DNA of 64,000 nt from positions 26,368-90,367 of the forward strand of contig BDTT01000114.1 in NCBI GenBank assembly GCA_002897995.1, written 5' to 3'. Shown here piece after piece: positions 16,993 through 25,987 of the stretch. Below the pieces are notes generated by a model that ran no database searches, was not told the origin of the DNA, and saw nothing but the letters and a program-made list of their open reading frames with translations. The first letter of the stretch is position 1. Each line of letters begins with the position of its first letter. The stretch is from a bacterium BMS3Bbin10 (lineage in GTDB: Bacteria; Pseudomonadota; Alphaproteobacteria; Rhizobiales; Methyloligellaceae). A program made the translations under genes and the position numbers.

Positions 16993-17046
16993 GATGGGGT
17001 CCGGGACGAGACACTCAAGAAATGCATGAAGAAAAAAAAGCAAGGG
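16993..17046 (+). pseudogene. Relic of the small Cys-peptide gene 3' end
   Basis: Reads DGVRDETLKKCMKKKKQG and lacks the stop at the expected place. It matches DEVWDETLKKCVKKES of the intact gene at 14253. Similarity continues past the gene: both are followed by a CGGGCGGGCAGCC stem and end beside a convergent chemoreceptor gene. The signal peptide and first half are missing. Confidence 0.75.
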
Positions 17047-17130
17047 TTAGCCGGCCCTTTCCGGGATGCCCGGGCGGGCAGCCGGCCTGAGGGCAGGGCC
17101 GCGCGCCCGATATTCCAGACAATCCGGCAG

Positions 17131-19239
17131 CTACGCGGCCGCGGAGTGCGTTCCGGAGAGGAAACAGCGCATGCGGTCCCGCATCGCGGCGTCAAGGTCC
17201 AGTTTCAGATGAACGCCCTGTTCGCTCAAATTGACGACCATGGCGGAAAGACCTTCGCCGAGTCCGTCAATATCGAGCTCCACGCGGTCTTTCACCGACA
17301 AACTGAACTCTATTTCGGAAGCCAGCGCACCGTCCGGCGAAAGGTCCCTGATCTTGCAGGGCGCACAATCTCCACCCTTCCGGAAAACGGCGTCCCATTC
17401 GCCTTCCAGGCGCTGCGTCTGGCGCCGGTCCTCGAGTTGCCAGCTCACAATATCTTCGAGGAAGGTATCGACCGACTGGTTCAGCTCGCCTGCTTCGGCC
17501 ATCATCTGCGTCAGCGACTCAAGCATCCCGGTTGCCGATTCATCGACCTGCCCGAAAGCGCTGGTGATTTCGACGATGTTCTCCGAGACTTCCTGCGTGC
17601 CCGCGTTAACTTCCCTGATGCTGCCGGATATCTGCTCGACCGAGGCGTGCTGTTCCTGCATCGCCGCCGCGATCAATTCGGTAACCTGCGAGCTTTCCTG
17701 AATGCAGAGAGTTATGTCGCTGATCGAGGTTTGAGCCTCGGATGTGGCTTCCTGGATGCGTTGAATCTTTGTGGTGATGTCCTGGGTGGCGTTGGACGTC
17801 TGCTGGGCCAGTTCCTTGACCTCCGACGCCACCACCGCAAAGCCCTTGCCGGCCGCGCCGGCGCGCGCCGCCTCGATGGTGGCGTTGAGCGCAAGCAGAT
17901 TGGTTTGCTCGGCGACGGCGGAAATCATTTCCACCACCTGGCCGACATCGGCGGCGGCGTCGGTGAGAACCGTGACCTTTTCATCGGCCGTTCTGGCCGT
18001 CTTCGCTGCGTCCGACGCGATCCCGCTGGCTTTTTGGATCATTTGACCGATCTCGCCGATGGAGGCGAATATCTGCTCGCTGGCTGACGCGACGGAGCCC
18101 AGATTGGATGTCGCCTCCTCCGAAGCCGAGGCAACGGTCCCCGCGGTGCAGTTGGTATCCGTGGTTACGGTCGAGAGCAATTTTGCCGTTTCGCACAATT
18201 GTGTCGCGTTGGTCGCGACACTGGCGGCCGCGGGTTTCAGCACATTGGTGCAGAAGTCGGAGAGCTTCTCGGCGACCTGTTTGCGCTCCCTGGCGGTAAG
18301 GCGCTGATTTTCTATCTGCCGATCCTGCATGTTCTGCCGTTCCGCGACCGCCTCTTTCAGCACCTGCAGAGCCTTTGCCATCGAACCCAGCTCGTCCTTG
18401 CGGTCAAGCCCGGGCACTTCGGCGTCTTTGTCGCCCTCCGCCAGCCGTTTCATCACGCCGACCGCGTTCAGCAGCGGTCGGGTGACCGTTTTAACGGTGA
18501 GAATTGTCACAAGAGTCAGGAGGAGACCGGCGGCGATGGCGGCGATGACCATCTTGTCGGCTATGGCGGCGCCGGCGGCGAGTTGAGGCTCGATCACGGA
18601 AGATACCTCAAGCACACCGCGGACATCGCCGAGTTTCCAGTCGATCTTTGGCGAATCCGCGCGCGTGTTGTGGCAGGTCACACAACCCTGGGCCGCCATC
18701 TTGTCGGGAACCGCCACCCGGACGACCTCCTTGCCGGCTTTCATTTCCTGCCGGGAAAAGACCTTGTCCGGATTTGCGGTCAGGAATGCCCAGGCCTGTT
18801 TCTGAAATTCGTCCAGCTTGCGGTCCTTGCGGACGGGAAAGGGAAAGCCGCTATAGAGGTTGACGTTCATGTCCTTCTTCGCCAGCAGTTTGCTGACGTC
18901 ATGGATGAACGTGGCGGGCAGCGGAACACCGTTCGCCTCGTTCTTGTGATTGAACGAGGGCTTGAGGGATGGTGATTTCACGACCTTCCTGATGACGTTT
19001 CTCGTGTAGTAGCCGCGGATGGTCTTGAATTGATCGGCGATCTGCTGACCCTGCCGGGTCGCCTCTTCTCGCGCATTGTCAGCCATGATTTTCGGCACAA
19101 TCAGCGCGATGGCGGCGATGCATAAGACAATGACGATGGGAACAGGGAGAATCAGCCGCCATGACAGGCTCCTGCCGCCAAATCTGGTCATACGGCCGAT
19201 AACCGGGCGAGGCTTGCTGGCCGGGATTGAATTCGCCAT
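17131..19239 (-). CDS. Chemoreceptor with haem-binding periplasmic domain and C-terminal PilZ domain
   Basis: A 702-aa protein. TM1 is about residues 26-50; the periplasmic region resembles the Tll0287-like (DUF3365) domain, with a c-type haem motif GCVTCH (CxxCH about 186-190) after [16 protein letters not shown]2 lies near 230-250, followed by HAMP and a receptor signalling domain with [28 protein letters not shown]. The last 100 residues look like PilZ: RRQTQR (RxxxR) and DLSPDG and NLSEQG ((D/N)xSxxG), so binding of cyclic di-GMP is possible. The protein could couple redox or gas sensing to taxis with c-di-GMP input. Start at 19239 has GAGGTG upstream; a longer frame reaches 19287. Confidence 0.9.
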   Translation of the reverse strand: MANSIPASKPRPVIGRMTRFGGRSLSWRLILPVPIVIVLCIAAIALIVPKIMADNAREEATRQGQQIADQFKTIRGYYTRNVIRKVVKSPSLKPSFNHKNEANGVPLPATFIHDVSKLLAKKDMNVNLYSGFPFPVRKDRKLDEFQKQAWAFLTANPDKVFSRQEMKAGKEVVRVAVPDKMAAQGCVTCHNTRADSPKIDWKLGDVRGVLEVSSVIEPQLAAGAAIADKMVIAAIAAGLLLTLVTILTVKTVTRPLLNAVGVMKRLAEGDKDAEVPGLDRKDELGSMAKALQVLKEAVAERQNMQDRQIENQRLTARERKQVAEKLSDFCTNVLKPAAASVATNATQLCETAKLLSTVTTDTNCTAGTVASASEEATSNLGSVASASEQIFASIGEIGQMIQKASGIASDAAKTARTADEKVTVLTDAAADVGQVVEMISAVAEQTNLLALNATIEAARAGAAGKGFAVVASEVKELAQQTSNATQDITTKIQRIQEATSEAQTSISDITLCIQESSQVTELIAAAMQEQHASVEQISGSIREVNAGTQEVSENIVEITSAFGQVDESATGMLESLTQMMAEAGELNQSVDTFLEDIVSWQLEDRRQTQRLEGEWDAVFRKGGDCAPCKIRDLSPDGALASEIEFSLSVKDRVELDIDGLGEGLSAMVVNLSEQGVHLKLDLDAAMRDRMRCFLSGTHSAAA

Positions 19240-19827
19240 GTGGCACCTCAAATAGCGAACGGGCGCGATGCGTCGTCTAAGCCGCAAAGCGCGGAAACAA
19301 CATGCAATAGAGGTGGCGGGAAACCGGTAAATAATTTCTTAAGAGGGCAATGAAATTAAGTACAACCCTAAGTTGTAATTACATGGATTACTTACTATCG
19401 CCTATAATTTGTCGCATAGAATCTTTGCCGTAAGAAGGTCACAATTCATTTCGGGAAGAGAATAGAGTACGGTTACAGGCCGTCAAACCCATCCCCCGAG
19501 GCCCCGCTCAACCGCCGCGCGGGCCGTCTTCATGCCCCCGGATCATGAATGCATGAATGGCGTGCAGCGGTTTTCCTGCCATGTTTTTGGCTTGAGCCGT
19601 ATCCGCCAGCCCCAATACAAGTCTAGATAGCTCCCGAGATCCTCAACTATACCAAATACAATTACCTCGTTAATAGAATAGTAATAACTAATTACCAATG
19701 TTACTGACTGTACTTCTGGTGTTCAAAACATAACCACTGGTTGCATAATGTATAAAAATACAACTAAAAGTTGCTTTACTGTTTGAATATTTCCCGCTTC
19801 GGGCGCATTCCAAAAATGGAGACATCT
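19240..19827. promoter_or_regulatory. Long AT-rich divergent promoter region
   Basis: Nearly 590 bases between the haem-PilZ receptor (minus) and the PAS gene (plus). The parts 19320-19440 and 19640-19790 are markedly AT-rich. Promoters for both directions must lie here; no operator palindrome is convincing and no coding frame was found. Confidence 0.45.
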
Positions 19828-20376
19828 ATGGGCAGGGATACTTTCGTTACCGGCAATGAAAATTTCTTCGGGGATGACGATATCATCGTCTCCAAGACCG
19901 ATCTGAAAGGGCGCATCACCTACGCCAACAAGGTATTTCTGGATATTGCCGGCTATAGCGAGCGGGAAGTTCTGGGCCAGCCGCACTCCATGATACGCCA
20001 TCCCGACATGCCGCGCTGCATTTTCAAGCTGCTGTGGGATACGCTGCAGAGTGGTTCGGAGATATTCGCCTATGTGATCAACCGCTGCAAGAATGGCGAT
20101 CACTACTGGGTATACGCCCATGTCACGCCCAGCCAGAAAACCGACGGTGAGATAATCGGGTACCACTCAAACCGCCGTGTGCCCGATCGAAATATCCTCG
20201 ATGCGGAAATCATCCCGCTTTACCATAAACTGAGGGCCGTTGAGCAGGCGCAGAACCGCAAGGAAGGTCTGGAAGCTTCGCAAAGCGCGGTCAGCGCTTT
20301 TCTGGCCGAGCGCGCCCTGGCCTATGACGAATTCATAATGACGGTAGGACAGAAGCAGCGGCGGGGTTACAGATAG
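19828..20376 (+). CDS. Aer-like PAS domain protein (split-Aer sensor, copy 1)
   Basis: A 182-aa soluble protein with one PAS domain of the Aer type: [48 protein letters not shown], then [23 protein letters not shown] and [11 protein letters not shown]. In Aer this domain binds FAD and reports redox state. No membrane anchor or signalling domain is present; the soluble receptor gene follows 71 bases downstream. The start at 19828 has GGAGA upstream. The C-terminal 45 residues ([19 protein letters not shown]...AYDEFIMTV) are helical and could dock to the partner; that is inference. Confidence 0.88.
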   Translation: MGRDTFVTGNENFFGDDDIIVSKTDLKGRITYANKVFLDIAGYSEREVLGQPHSMIRHPDMPRCIFKLLWDTLQSGSEIFAYVINRCKNGDHYWVYAHVTPSQKTDGEIIGYHSNRRVPDRNILDAEIIPLYHKLRAVEQAQNRKEGLEASQSAVSAFLAERALAYDEFIMTVGQKQRRGYR

Positions 20377-20447
20377 CGGCAAGCCCCGCGGTATTCTGCC
20401 CCAGACCAATCCGACAGGCTCCGCAGGGCCACTCCCAAGGAACAGGT

Positions 20448-21611
20448 ATGATGTTAAAAATGGGCAATGGCAAAGCCATAGCAAAAGCACGCGCAGCATG
20501 CGAAGCGGTCGCCGCCGGCGATTTCGAGGCGCGTATTCTGAACATTACCGAAAAGGGCGAAGTGGGCGAGCTGATGCACGCCATCAATATGCTGATCGAC
20601 CGGACCGACGCCTATATGCGCGAGTCCAAGGCGTGCCTCCAATATGTCAGCCGGAACCAGTATTTCCGGCTTATCGCCGAAAAGGGCATGGTTGGCTCCT
20701 TTCTCGAATCCGCCGAAACCATCAACAGGGCCACCTATTTCATCAAGGGCCGCAACGATGAGTTCGCGAAAATCGCCGGCCAGTTTGAAGCCAAGATGAA
20801 AGAGGTCGTTGAGTCCGTTTCCACATCCGTTGGCGACCTTCAGACGGTCTCCGAGACCGTCAGCCAGTCATCGAATGACGCCAATGAAAAATCGACATCC
20901 GTTGCGGCCGGCGCGGAGGAAGCCTCCACCAACATGCAGGGCGTGGCATCCGCGACCGAAGAGCTCACAAGCGCGATCGGAGAAATAAACCGCCAGGTTG
21001 TACAGTCGGCCGGAATCACGTCGGAAGCCGTTGAAAAATCTCTGCAAATGAGTACACAGATCGGGAGCCTTACCGATGCGTCGCAAAAAATTGGCGATGT
21101 TATCGAGCTGATCAGCGCCATCGCGGAGCAGACCAATCTTCTGGCGCTGAACGCCACTATCGAAGCCGCGCGCGCGGGAGAGGCGGGCAAGGGGTTTGCG
21201 GTGGTCGCCCAGGAGGTGAAAAGCCTGGCCGCCCAGACCGCGAAGGCGACCGAAGACACCGGAGTGCAGATCACCGGCATCCAGAATGCCACCATGGAGG
21301 CCGTTGCGGCCAATGAGGAAATCAGCGAAACGATTGCCAAGGTGAATGAAATAACCACGACCATCGCCGCAGCGGTCGAAGAGCAGAGCGCCGCAACGCA
21401 TGAGATTGCACGCAGCGTGGAACAGGCGGCGGCGGGCACCACGGAAATCAGCTCCAGCATTTCCCATGTTCGCGACGCCACCTGCAAAACCCAGGAAGCG
21501 GCTGAGAGGGTTCTGGGCGCCTCTCAGAATATCTCCAGGCAGGGAACCGTGCTGCAGGATCTGCGCGGTGAAATGAACGAATTTCTTAACGAGATCAGCA
21601 AAACAGGCTGA
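20448..21611 (+). CDS. Soluble chemoreceptor (split-Aer transducer, copy 1)
   Basis: A 387-aa protein without membrane segments. Residues 1-110 resemble HAMP-like modules ([45 protein letters not shown]...) and the remainder is a receptor signalling domain with tip [31 protein letters not shown]. With the PAS gene upstream it forms the two halves of an Aer-type energy-taxis receptor on separate polypeptides. A paralogous pair is at 45204-46905. Ribosome site AAGGAACAGG. The transcript may continue into the small gene at 21649. Confidence 0.92.
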   Translation: MMLKMGNGKAIAKARAACEAVAAGDFEARILNITEKGEVGELMHAINMLIDRTDAYMRESKACLQYVSRNQYFRLIAEKGMVGSFLESAETINRATYFIKGRNDEFAKIAGQFEAKMKEVVESVSTSVGDLQTVSETVSQSSNDANEKSTSVAAGAEEASTNMQGVASATEELTSAIGEINRQVVQSAGITSEAVEKSLQMSTQIGSLTDASQKIGDVIELISAIAEQTNLLALNATIEAARAGEAGKGFAVVAQEVKSLAAQTAKATEDTGVQITGIQNATMEAVAANEEISETIAKVNEITTTIAAAVEEQSAATHEIARSVEQAAAGTTEISSSISHVRDATCKTQEAAERVLGASQNISRQGTVLQDLRGEMNEFLNEISKTG

Positions 21612-21648
21612 CGGGCGCCAGGATTATGGCGCGGGCATGGGAGTTGAA

Positions 21649-21912
21649 ATGAAAACCGATGAAATATGTCGGCAATTCAAAACAAAAATACTGTTCAGGT
21701 TATTGAAGCAATTGCAGGCAGGCTGCTCGTTTCCGCTGTATCCCGGGGAAACGGGAACATTACGATTGATCAGGGCGGCCGGCGTCAGCGGCCTGCTTCC
21801 CCCCTGGTGTCCGGGCAGCTGCAGTATAGCCGAGGATGTGCTGCGATGCGTAGTGGGTGAACGGTGCTTTATCGAATGCTTTGAATCCGGCGACGATATC
21901 GCGTGGGTCTAG
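21649..21912 (+). CDS. Small Cys-rich protein of unknown function (87 aa)
   Basis: The ATG at 21649 has GGGAG six bases upstream and lies 37 bases after the soluble receptor gene. The product begins MKTDEICRQFKTKILFRLLKQLQAGC and has seven cysteines (IC, GC, WCPGSC, RC, RCFIEC), which is many for a cytoplasmic protein of this size and could mean metal binding. No family is recognised. The frame ends where the 126-bp repeat begins. It could be spurious; position and ribosome site are the main support. Confidence 0.4.
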   Translation: MKTDEICRQFKTKILFRLLKQLQAGCSFPLYPGETGTLRLIRAAGVSGLLPPWCPGSCSIAEDVLRCVVGERCFIECFESGDDIAWV

Positions 21913-22036
21913 TGCGTATCACCGATAAGCATGTCCCCGCGAAGGCGGGGATGGAAACCGGTTATCGGAAAAATGATACGCATAAACAAAGAGCTGGATC
22001 GCGGTTTTGATTCCATCAAAACATGAAGCGATCTAG
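21911..22036 (+). repeat. 126-bp structured interspersed repeat, copy A
   Basis: From AGTGCGTATCACC to GCGATCTAG. It contains an outer inverted repeat (TGCGTATCACCGATAA with TTATCGGAAAAATGATACGCA) around a small hairpin CCCCGCGAAGGCGGGG, then a second hairpin GATCGCGGTTTTGAT / ATCAAAACATGAAGCGATC. Closely related copies are at 41435 and 62051 and a diverged inverted one at 24206. Confidence 0.9.
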
Positions 22037-22050
22037 TCGTTGGCCAGCCA

Positions 22051-23112
22051 TCAGACCCACCCCTGAAGCTCGCGCTCAACCACGCTGCGGATCACCTTCA
22101 TGCCTTCATCTGAATCGTTCAGACAGGGGATGGCGGCGAAATTCTGGCCGCCATGTTCCCTGAAGATATCGCCATTCTCGATCGCGATCTCTTCCAGGGT
22201 CTCGACGCAGTCGGCGGCGAAGCCCGGCGTGATGACAGCCAGATTTTTCACCCCCTCCCGCGCCAGGGTCTCGACGGTTTTGTCCGTATAGGGCCTGATC
22301 CATTGCGCCTTGCCCATGCGCGACTGAAAGGTCAGGCGCAGGAAATCCTCGCTCCAGCCAAGTTTCTCGCGCAACGCCCGCATGGTCGCGGCGCAATGGT
22401 TTTGATAGGGGTCGCCTTTTTCAATATATTTTACCGGCAGGCCGTGAAACGAGGCGAGGATGACGTCCGGCTTCCATTTGAGTCGTCTCACTTCGCGTTT
22501 GAGAGACGCGGCCAGCGCGCCGATATAAACCGGGTCGCCGTAATAGGGCGGCACGGTGCGGACGGCCGGCTGCCAGCGCATGGCCTCCAGCGCCTCGAAC
22601 GCCTTGTCATAAGCGGTCGCGGTCGTGGCGGCGGCATATTGCGGGTAGAGCGCGAACAGCAGAATACGGTCGCACCCCCGGCTCTTGAGCGCCTCGATGC
22701 GGCTCCTGGTTGACGGGTTGCCATAGCGCATGGCCCAGTCGACGACGATCCTGCCGTTCCCCTTCAGGGCGGCGCCGAGCTTTTCCCCCTGAGAGCGCGT
22801 GATGGTGCGCAACGGCGATTCGTCAAGGGTCCTGTTCCAGATCGAGCGGTAGGCCTCGCCGGAGGAAAACGGGCGCCTCAAAAGGATTGGCCCATTGAGA
22901 ATAAGCCACCATTTGAGCCGGTTTTCCTCAACCACGCGCCGGTCCGACAGGAACTCCTTCAGGTACCGCCGCATGGACCAATAATCCGTCGCGTCCGGCG
23001 TGCCGAGATTGAGGAGCAGCACGCCGACCTTGCCCGAGGCCGGTTCTGCCTGGCCCCGCGGCACAGGTTCCGCATCGGAACGAAAACCACTGCCGCGCCG
23101 AGTTTCGCTCAT
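22051..23112 (-). CDS. hemH: Ferrochelatase HemH
   Basis: Inserts ferrous iron into protoporphyrin IX, the last step of haem synthesis. The 353-aa protein has the family order: VGVLLLNLGTPDATDYWSMRRYLKEFLSDRRVVE at the start, PLRTITRSQGEKL, the catalytic His in VILASFHGLPVKYIEKGDPY, and VKNLAVITPGFAADCVETLEEIAIE with the conserved Glu. The start at 23112 gives a short basic leader before the family core; the frame extends further upstream. A GGAGA sequence is 9 bases before the ATG. A frameshifted copy of its 3' end lies at 16871. It is convergent with the split-Aer operon, separated by repeat copy A. Confidence 0.97.
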   Translation of the reverse strand: MSETRRGSGFRSDAEPVPRGQAEPASGKVGVLLLNLGTPDATDYWSMRRYLKEFLSDRRVVEENRLKWWLILNGPILLRRPFSSGEAYRSIWNRTLDESPLRTITRSQGEKLGAALKGNGRIVVDWAMRYGNPSTRSRIEALKSRGCDRILLFALYPQYAAATTATAYDKAFEALEAMRWQPAVRTVPPYYGDPVYIGALAASLKREVRRLKWKPDVILASFHGLPVKYIEKGDPYQNHCAATMRALREKLGWSEDFLRLTFQSRMGKAQWIRPYTDKTVETLAREGVKNLAVITPGFAADCVETLEEIAIENGDIFREHGGQNFAAIPCLNDSDEGMKVIRSVVERELQGWV

Positions 23113-23270
23113 CTCACCCTGTCTCCATTGTCCAATATCATTCCTGCGGCCTTGATAGATCAAGCGCGCGGACAACCCAAGAGGCAGCATATGCAAAACC
23201 CTCGCTGAACATTGCCTGCCGGGGACGCTTGCAAGCGCGGTGGCGCCAAGCTAGAAGCCGCTTTTTATAT

Positions 23271-23411
23271 GTCCTACCGCTTGCGCTATATGAGGACTTT
23301 TTATATGTCCTGCCGCTTGCGCTTATGAGGACTTTTTTTATTTGTCCTACCGCTTCGCTATATGAGGACTCCCCCGCTATTATATGTCCTACCGCTTGCG
23401 CTTATGAGGAC
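23271..23411. repeat. Four short hairpin repeats (GTCCT/AGGAC stem type)
   Basis: Units at 23271-23297, 23307-23332, 23344-23369 and 23386-23411. Each is GTCCT, a loop of 16-17 bases (ACCGCTTCGCTATATG or close variants such as ACCGCTTGCGCTTATG), then AGGAC. The loop is the same as in the 11337-11439 cluster, whose stems are CCCCT/AGGGG. The spacers are short T- or C-rich stretches. The last unit supplies GAGGA just before the start codon of the next gene. Confidence 0.88.
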
Positions 23412-23418
23412 TCCCCCC

Positions 23419-24183
23419 ATGGGATGGGACCCGGTTCAATATCTCGCCTTTGGCAGTGAGCGGCTTCAGCCGGCGCTCGATCTGCTCGCCCGCGTACCGC
23501 TCGATGCCCCCGGCGCGGTGGTCGATCTGGGCTGCGGACCCGGCAATGTCACGCGCGCGCTCAAGGCGCGCTGGCCGGAAGCGAAAATCACCGGCGTCGA
23601 CGGCTCGCCGGAAATGCTGGCGCGGGCCCGCGGCGAAAACCCGGGCATCCAGTGGGTCGAAGCGGATATGAATGACTGGAAACCCGGCGCGCCGGCCGAT
23701 CTGATTTATTCCAACGCGGCGCTGCACTGGCTCGACGATCATGACGCGCTGTTTCCACGCCTCATGGACAATATCGCACCGGGCGGCTTTCTGGCCGTTC
23801 AGATGCCGCGCAACTGGGCGGCCCCGTCGCATAGCTGCATCACGGGGACCGTGCGGGACGGTCCCTGGCGGAACGCATTGGAGCCGCTGCTACGCCCGGG
23901 GCCCTCGCACGCTCCCGATGCCTATTACGACATCCTCGCCCCTCGCACATCGAGCCTGGCGATCTGGGAAACGGAGTATTGCCAGATCCTCGAAGGCGAC
24001 AACCCGGTCGCGGAGTTTGTGAAAGGCACGCAGCTCAAACGCTTCCTCGATGCGCTCGATGAACCGCTACGCGGCAACTTCGAGAATGAGTATCGCGCGC
24101 GCATCCTCGCCGCCTATCCCAAACGCAAGGACGGGAAAACGCTGTTTCCCTTCCGCCGGCTGTTCCTGCTGGCCGGAAAATAG
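23419..24183 (+). CDS. tam: Trans-aconitate 2-methyltransferase-like SAM methyltransferase
   Basis: A 254-aa class I methyltransferase that matches Tam along its length: MGWDPVQYLAFGSERLQPALDLL at the start, the SAM loop VVDLGCGPGN, VDGSPEMLARAR, IYSNAALHWLDDH, then WETEYCQILEGDNPVAEFVKGTQLKRFLDAL and PFRRLFLLA. Tam methylates trans-aconitate that forms spontaneously from the citric-acid-cycle intermediate cis-aconitate. The ATG at 23419 is eight bases after GAGGA, which belongs to the fourth hairpin repeat. The frame stays open upstream through the repeats, but that part is repeat sequence. Confidence 0.9.
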   Translation: MGWDPVQYLAFGSERLQPALDLLARVPLDAPGAVVDLGCGPGNVTRALKARWPEAKITGVDGSPEMLARARGENPGIQWVEADMNDWKPGAPADLIYSNAALHWLDDHDALFPRLMDNIAPGGFLAVQMPRNWAAPSHSCITGTVRDGPWRNALEPLLRPGPSHAPDAYYDILAPRTSSLAIWETEYCQILEGDNPVAEFVKGTQLKRFLDALDEPLRGNFENEYRARILAAYPKRKDGKTLFPFRRLFLLAGK

Positions 24184-24205
24184 TCCAACCGCCCGGAACG
24201 GGCCT

Positions 24206-24315
24206 GGATCGCTTCATGTTTTGATGGAATCAAAACCGTGATCCGGGCTTTGTTTATGCGTATCGTTTTTCCGGTAAACGGTTCCCGCCTGCCGGTGATA
24301 CGCATCAGGGCCTAG
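24206..24315 (-). repeat. Interspersed structured repeat, copy D (diverged, inverted)
   Basis: Read on the minus strand it matches the 126-bp element (GATGCGTATCACCGGC..., CCGGAAAAACGATACGCATA, GGTTTTGATTCCATCAAAAC) but is shorter, with the internal CCCCGCGAAGGCGGGG hairpin altered. Confidence 0.8.
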
Positions 24316-24330
24316 GTCATGAAATTCTTT

Positions 24331-24594
24331 TCAGCTGCCGTCACTTGACGGCCCGCCCTGGTCGCGGGAAGAGCCGCCCAGCTCCCCGCCGCCCGCGCTG
24401 GCCAGCGACTGCGCTTCCAATATTGCCATGTGCAGCAGATAGGAAAGAAATTCATATCCTTTCTTTTCCGCCCTCGCCTGAAGCTGGTTCAGATCCTTCA
24501 CCAGCGGCAGCAGCCCTGCCGCCTCCGGTTTTCCCCGCGAAGACCTCTTGTCAGCATACTTACGTAGTGGGCTATTTTTACTTGAGTTTTTCAC
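24331..24594 (-). CDS. Small helical protein of unknown function (87 aa)
   Basis: The frame opens at a GTG at 24594 without a clear ribosome site. The N-terminus is basic and Ser-rich (KNSSKNSPLRKYADKRSSRGK). The centre, LLPLVKDLNQLQARAEKKGYEFLSYLLHMAILEAQSLA, looks like a conserved helical pair often seen in short alphaproteobacterial proteins of unknown role, which is the main reason to call it a gene. The C-terminus is Gly/Ser-rich. No function can be stated. Confidence 0.5.
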   Translation of the reverse strand: MKNSSKNSPLRKYADKRSSRGKPEAAGLLPLVKDLNQLQARAEKKGYEFLSYLLHMAILEAQSLASAGGGELGGSSRDQGGPSSDGS

Positions 24595-25056
24595 AATATA
24601 TAAAAAATTCTGTAGAATTCCCTAAACATTCATTAATTAGATTGTGCAATTCCCACAATGGTTACAATTGACTTGCTTGCCAGGTTTCAAGGTCTAAATG
24701 ATCAGAGAACTGGATTCTTTTGTTGAAAAACCAATCGGGCCCATCGGGTTCGACTTCGGCATCGGGCTATGAATTCACAAATCCGCGCGAAATGGCATGT
24801 GGCGAATTGCCCATGTTATCAACTGCGTGCAAAATCTCTGCGATCCGTATTGTCAATCCGCCCGACCGGAGGCCGGGGGGCGGGCCGTGCTTTTTCCCGG
24901 TCTTCCTTGTGCCGCGTTGCGGTCCCGGCAACCCTTGCGTTGCCATTTTCGGTGGGGGCCAGGCGCCGCTGAACGGGTTCATCCTCCGCGGCGCACCCAT
25001 TTTTATCGGCCCGCAAATATCCGCCGCCTTCACGGACTGGTTTGCAGCCTAGGGGC
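24595..25056. other. Intergenic stretch, no convincing gene
   Basis: About 460 bases. The first 180 are AT-rich and may hold the promoter of the 24594 gene. A 24-codon frame from 24698 (MIRELDSFVEKPIGPIGFDF...) and longer GC-rich frames on both strands lack ribosome sites and known similarity. I see no firm feature. Confidence 0.4.
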
Positions 25057-25719
25057 CTAGTCTTTTGGTTGCGGCACGATCCTCAGATAAGGCTTCGGCG
25101 CATCCCAGCCGTCGGGATATTTCTCCCTGGCCTCCTCGTCGCTCACGGCCGGAATGATAATGACATCTTCGCCGTCGTTCCAGTTCACCGGGGTTGCGAC
25201 CTGATGCTTCGCGGTCAGTTGAAGAGAGTCGAGGACCCGCAGCACCTCGTGAAAATTCCGTCCGGTGCTCATGGGGTAGATGAAAATCAGTTTCACCGTC
25301 TTGTCCGGCCCAATAATATAAACATTGCGGACGGTCTGGTTGTCCAATGCGGTCCGGCCTTCCGATGTACTGCCCGCATTGGCCGGCAACATGTCGTAAA
25401 GCTTCGCGACCTCCAGCTTGGGATCGCCGATCAACGGGTAATTCGGCGCGACGCCCTGCGTCTCCTTGATGTCCTTCGCCCATTCGGTATGGTTTTCGGC
25501 AGGGTCGATGCTCAGGCCTATGATCTTGCAATCGCGTGCGTCGAATTCCGGCTTGATCTTCGCCATGAAGCCCAGCTCGGTGGTGCAGACCGGCGTGAAG
25601 TCCTTGGGATGCGAAAACAGCACGCACCAGGAATCGCCGATCCAGTCATGAAACCTGATCGGCCCCTCGGTGGTCTCGGCCTTGAAATCCGGAGCAATAC
25701 TGCCAATCTGCAGCGACAT
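25057..25719 (-). CDS. 1-Cys peroxiredoxin (Prx6/AhpC-TSA family)
   Basis: Reduces hydrogen peroxide and organic hydroperoxides in the cytoplasm. The 220-aa protein has the peroxidatic cysteine in HPKDFTPVCTTELG (residue 45) and the Prx6-type second half: IGLSIDPAENHTEWAKDIKETQG, NVYIIGPDKTVKLIFIYPMSTGRNFHEVLRVLDSLQLT, and the C-terminal extension NWNDGEDVIIIPAVSDEEA...PYLRIVPQP. No second conserved cysteine is visible, in line with the 1-Cys mechanism. The start at 25719 has GGAGG five bases upstream. It is a single gene with its own promoter region, which contains an AT-rich stretch up to 25940. Confidence 0.95.
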   Translation of the reverse strand: MSLQIGSIAPDFKAETTEGPIRFHDWIGDSWCVLFSHPKDFTPVCTTELGFMAKIKPEFDARDCKIIGLSIDPAENHTEWAKDIKETQGVAPNYPLIGDPKLEVAKLYDMLPANAGSTSEGRTALDNQTVRNVYIIGPDKTVKLIFIYPMSTGRNFHEVLRVLDSLQLTAKHQVATPVNWNDGEDVIIIPAVSDEEAREKYPDGWDAPKPYLRIVPQPKD

Positions 25720-25987
25720 TCCAACCTCCAACAATAAGCGCAGCCGTCCTGAATCCTCTGGCTCGTCCCCAGGCTGCGTGCCCGGCCTCGATAACGAAAA
25801 CCTGTTACCTTATAGGGCTGGATAGGGATGGAGGCGACCCTTCAATTATAGTGGAAAAAATTTCCATGTTAAGGCCGGAATACTATAGATACAGGAATAA
25901 TCATTTAATTATCAGTGCTGTAATAAAATAATACCCCAGATTTCCCGGCGCGGTTCCAATGGCTGAAATGCCGGGAGAGTTTGCGCC

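Noticed and set aside
14525..21611. A complete chemotaxis operon
   Set aside because: Only receptors and PAS proteins are present; no cheA, cheW, cheY, cheR or cheB was found anywhere in the window.
23229..23459. Open frame with repeated YVLPLAL / CPTASLYED peptides
   Set aside because: It is the translation of the hairpin-repeat array, has no family similarity, and overlaps the tam start in another frame.
24720..25052. Plus-strand 110-codon frame in the gap before the peroxiredoxin
   Set aside because: No ribosome site, no known similarity, and overlapping frames on both strands look equally open because of GC content.
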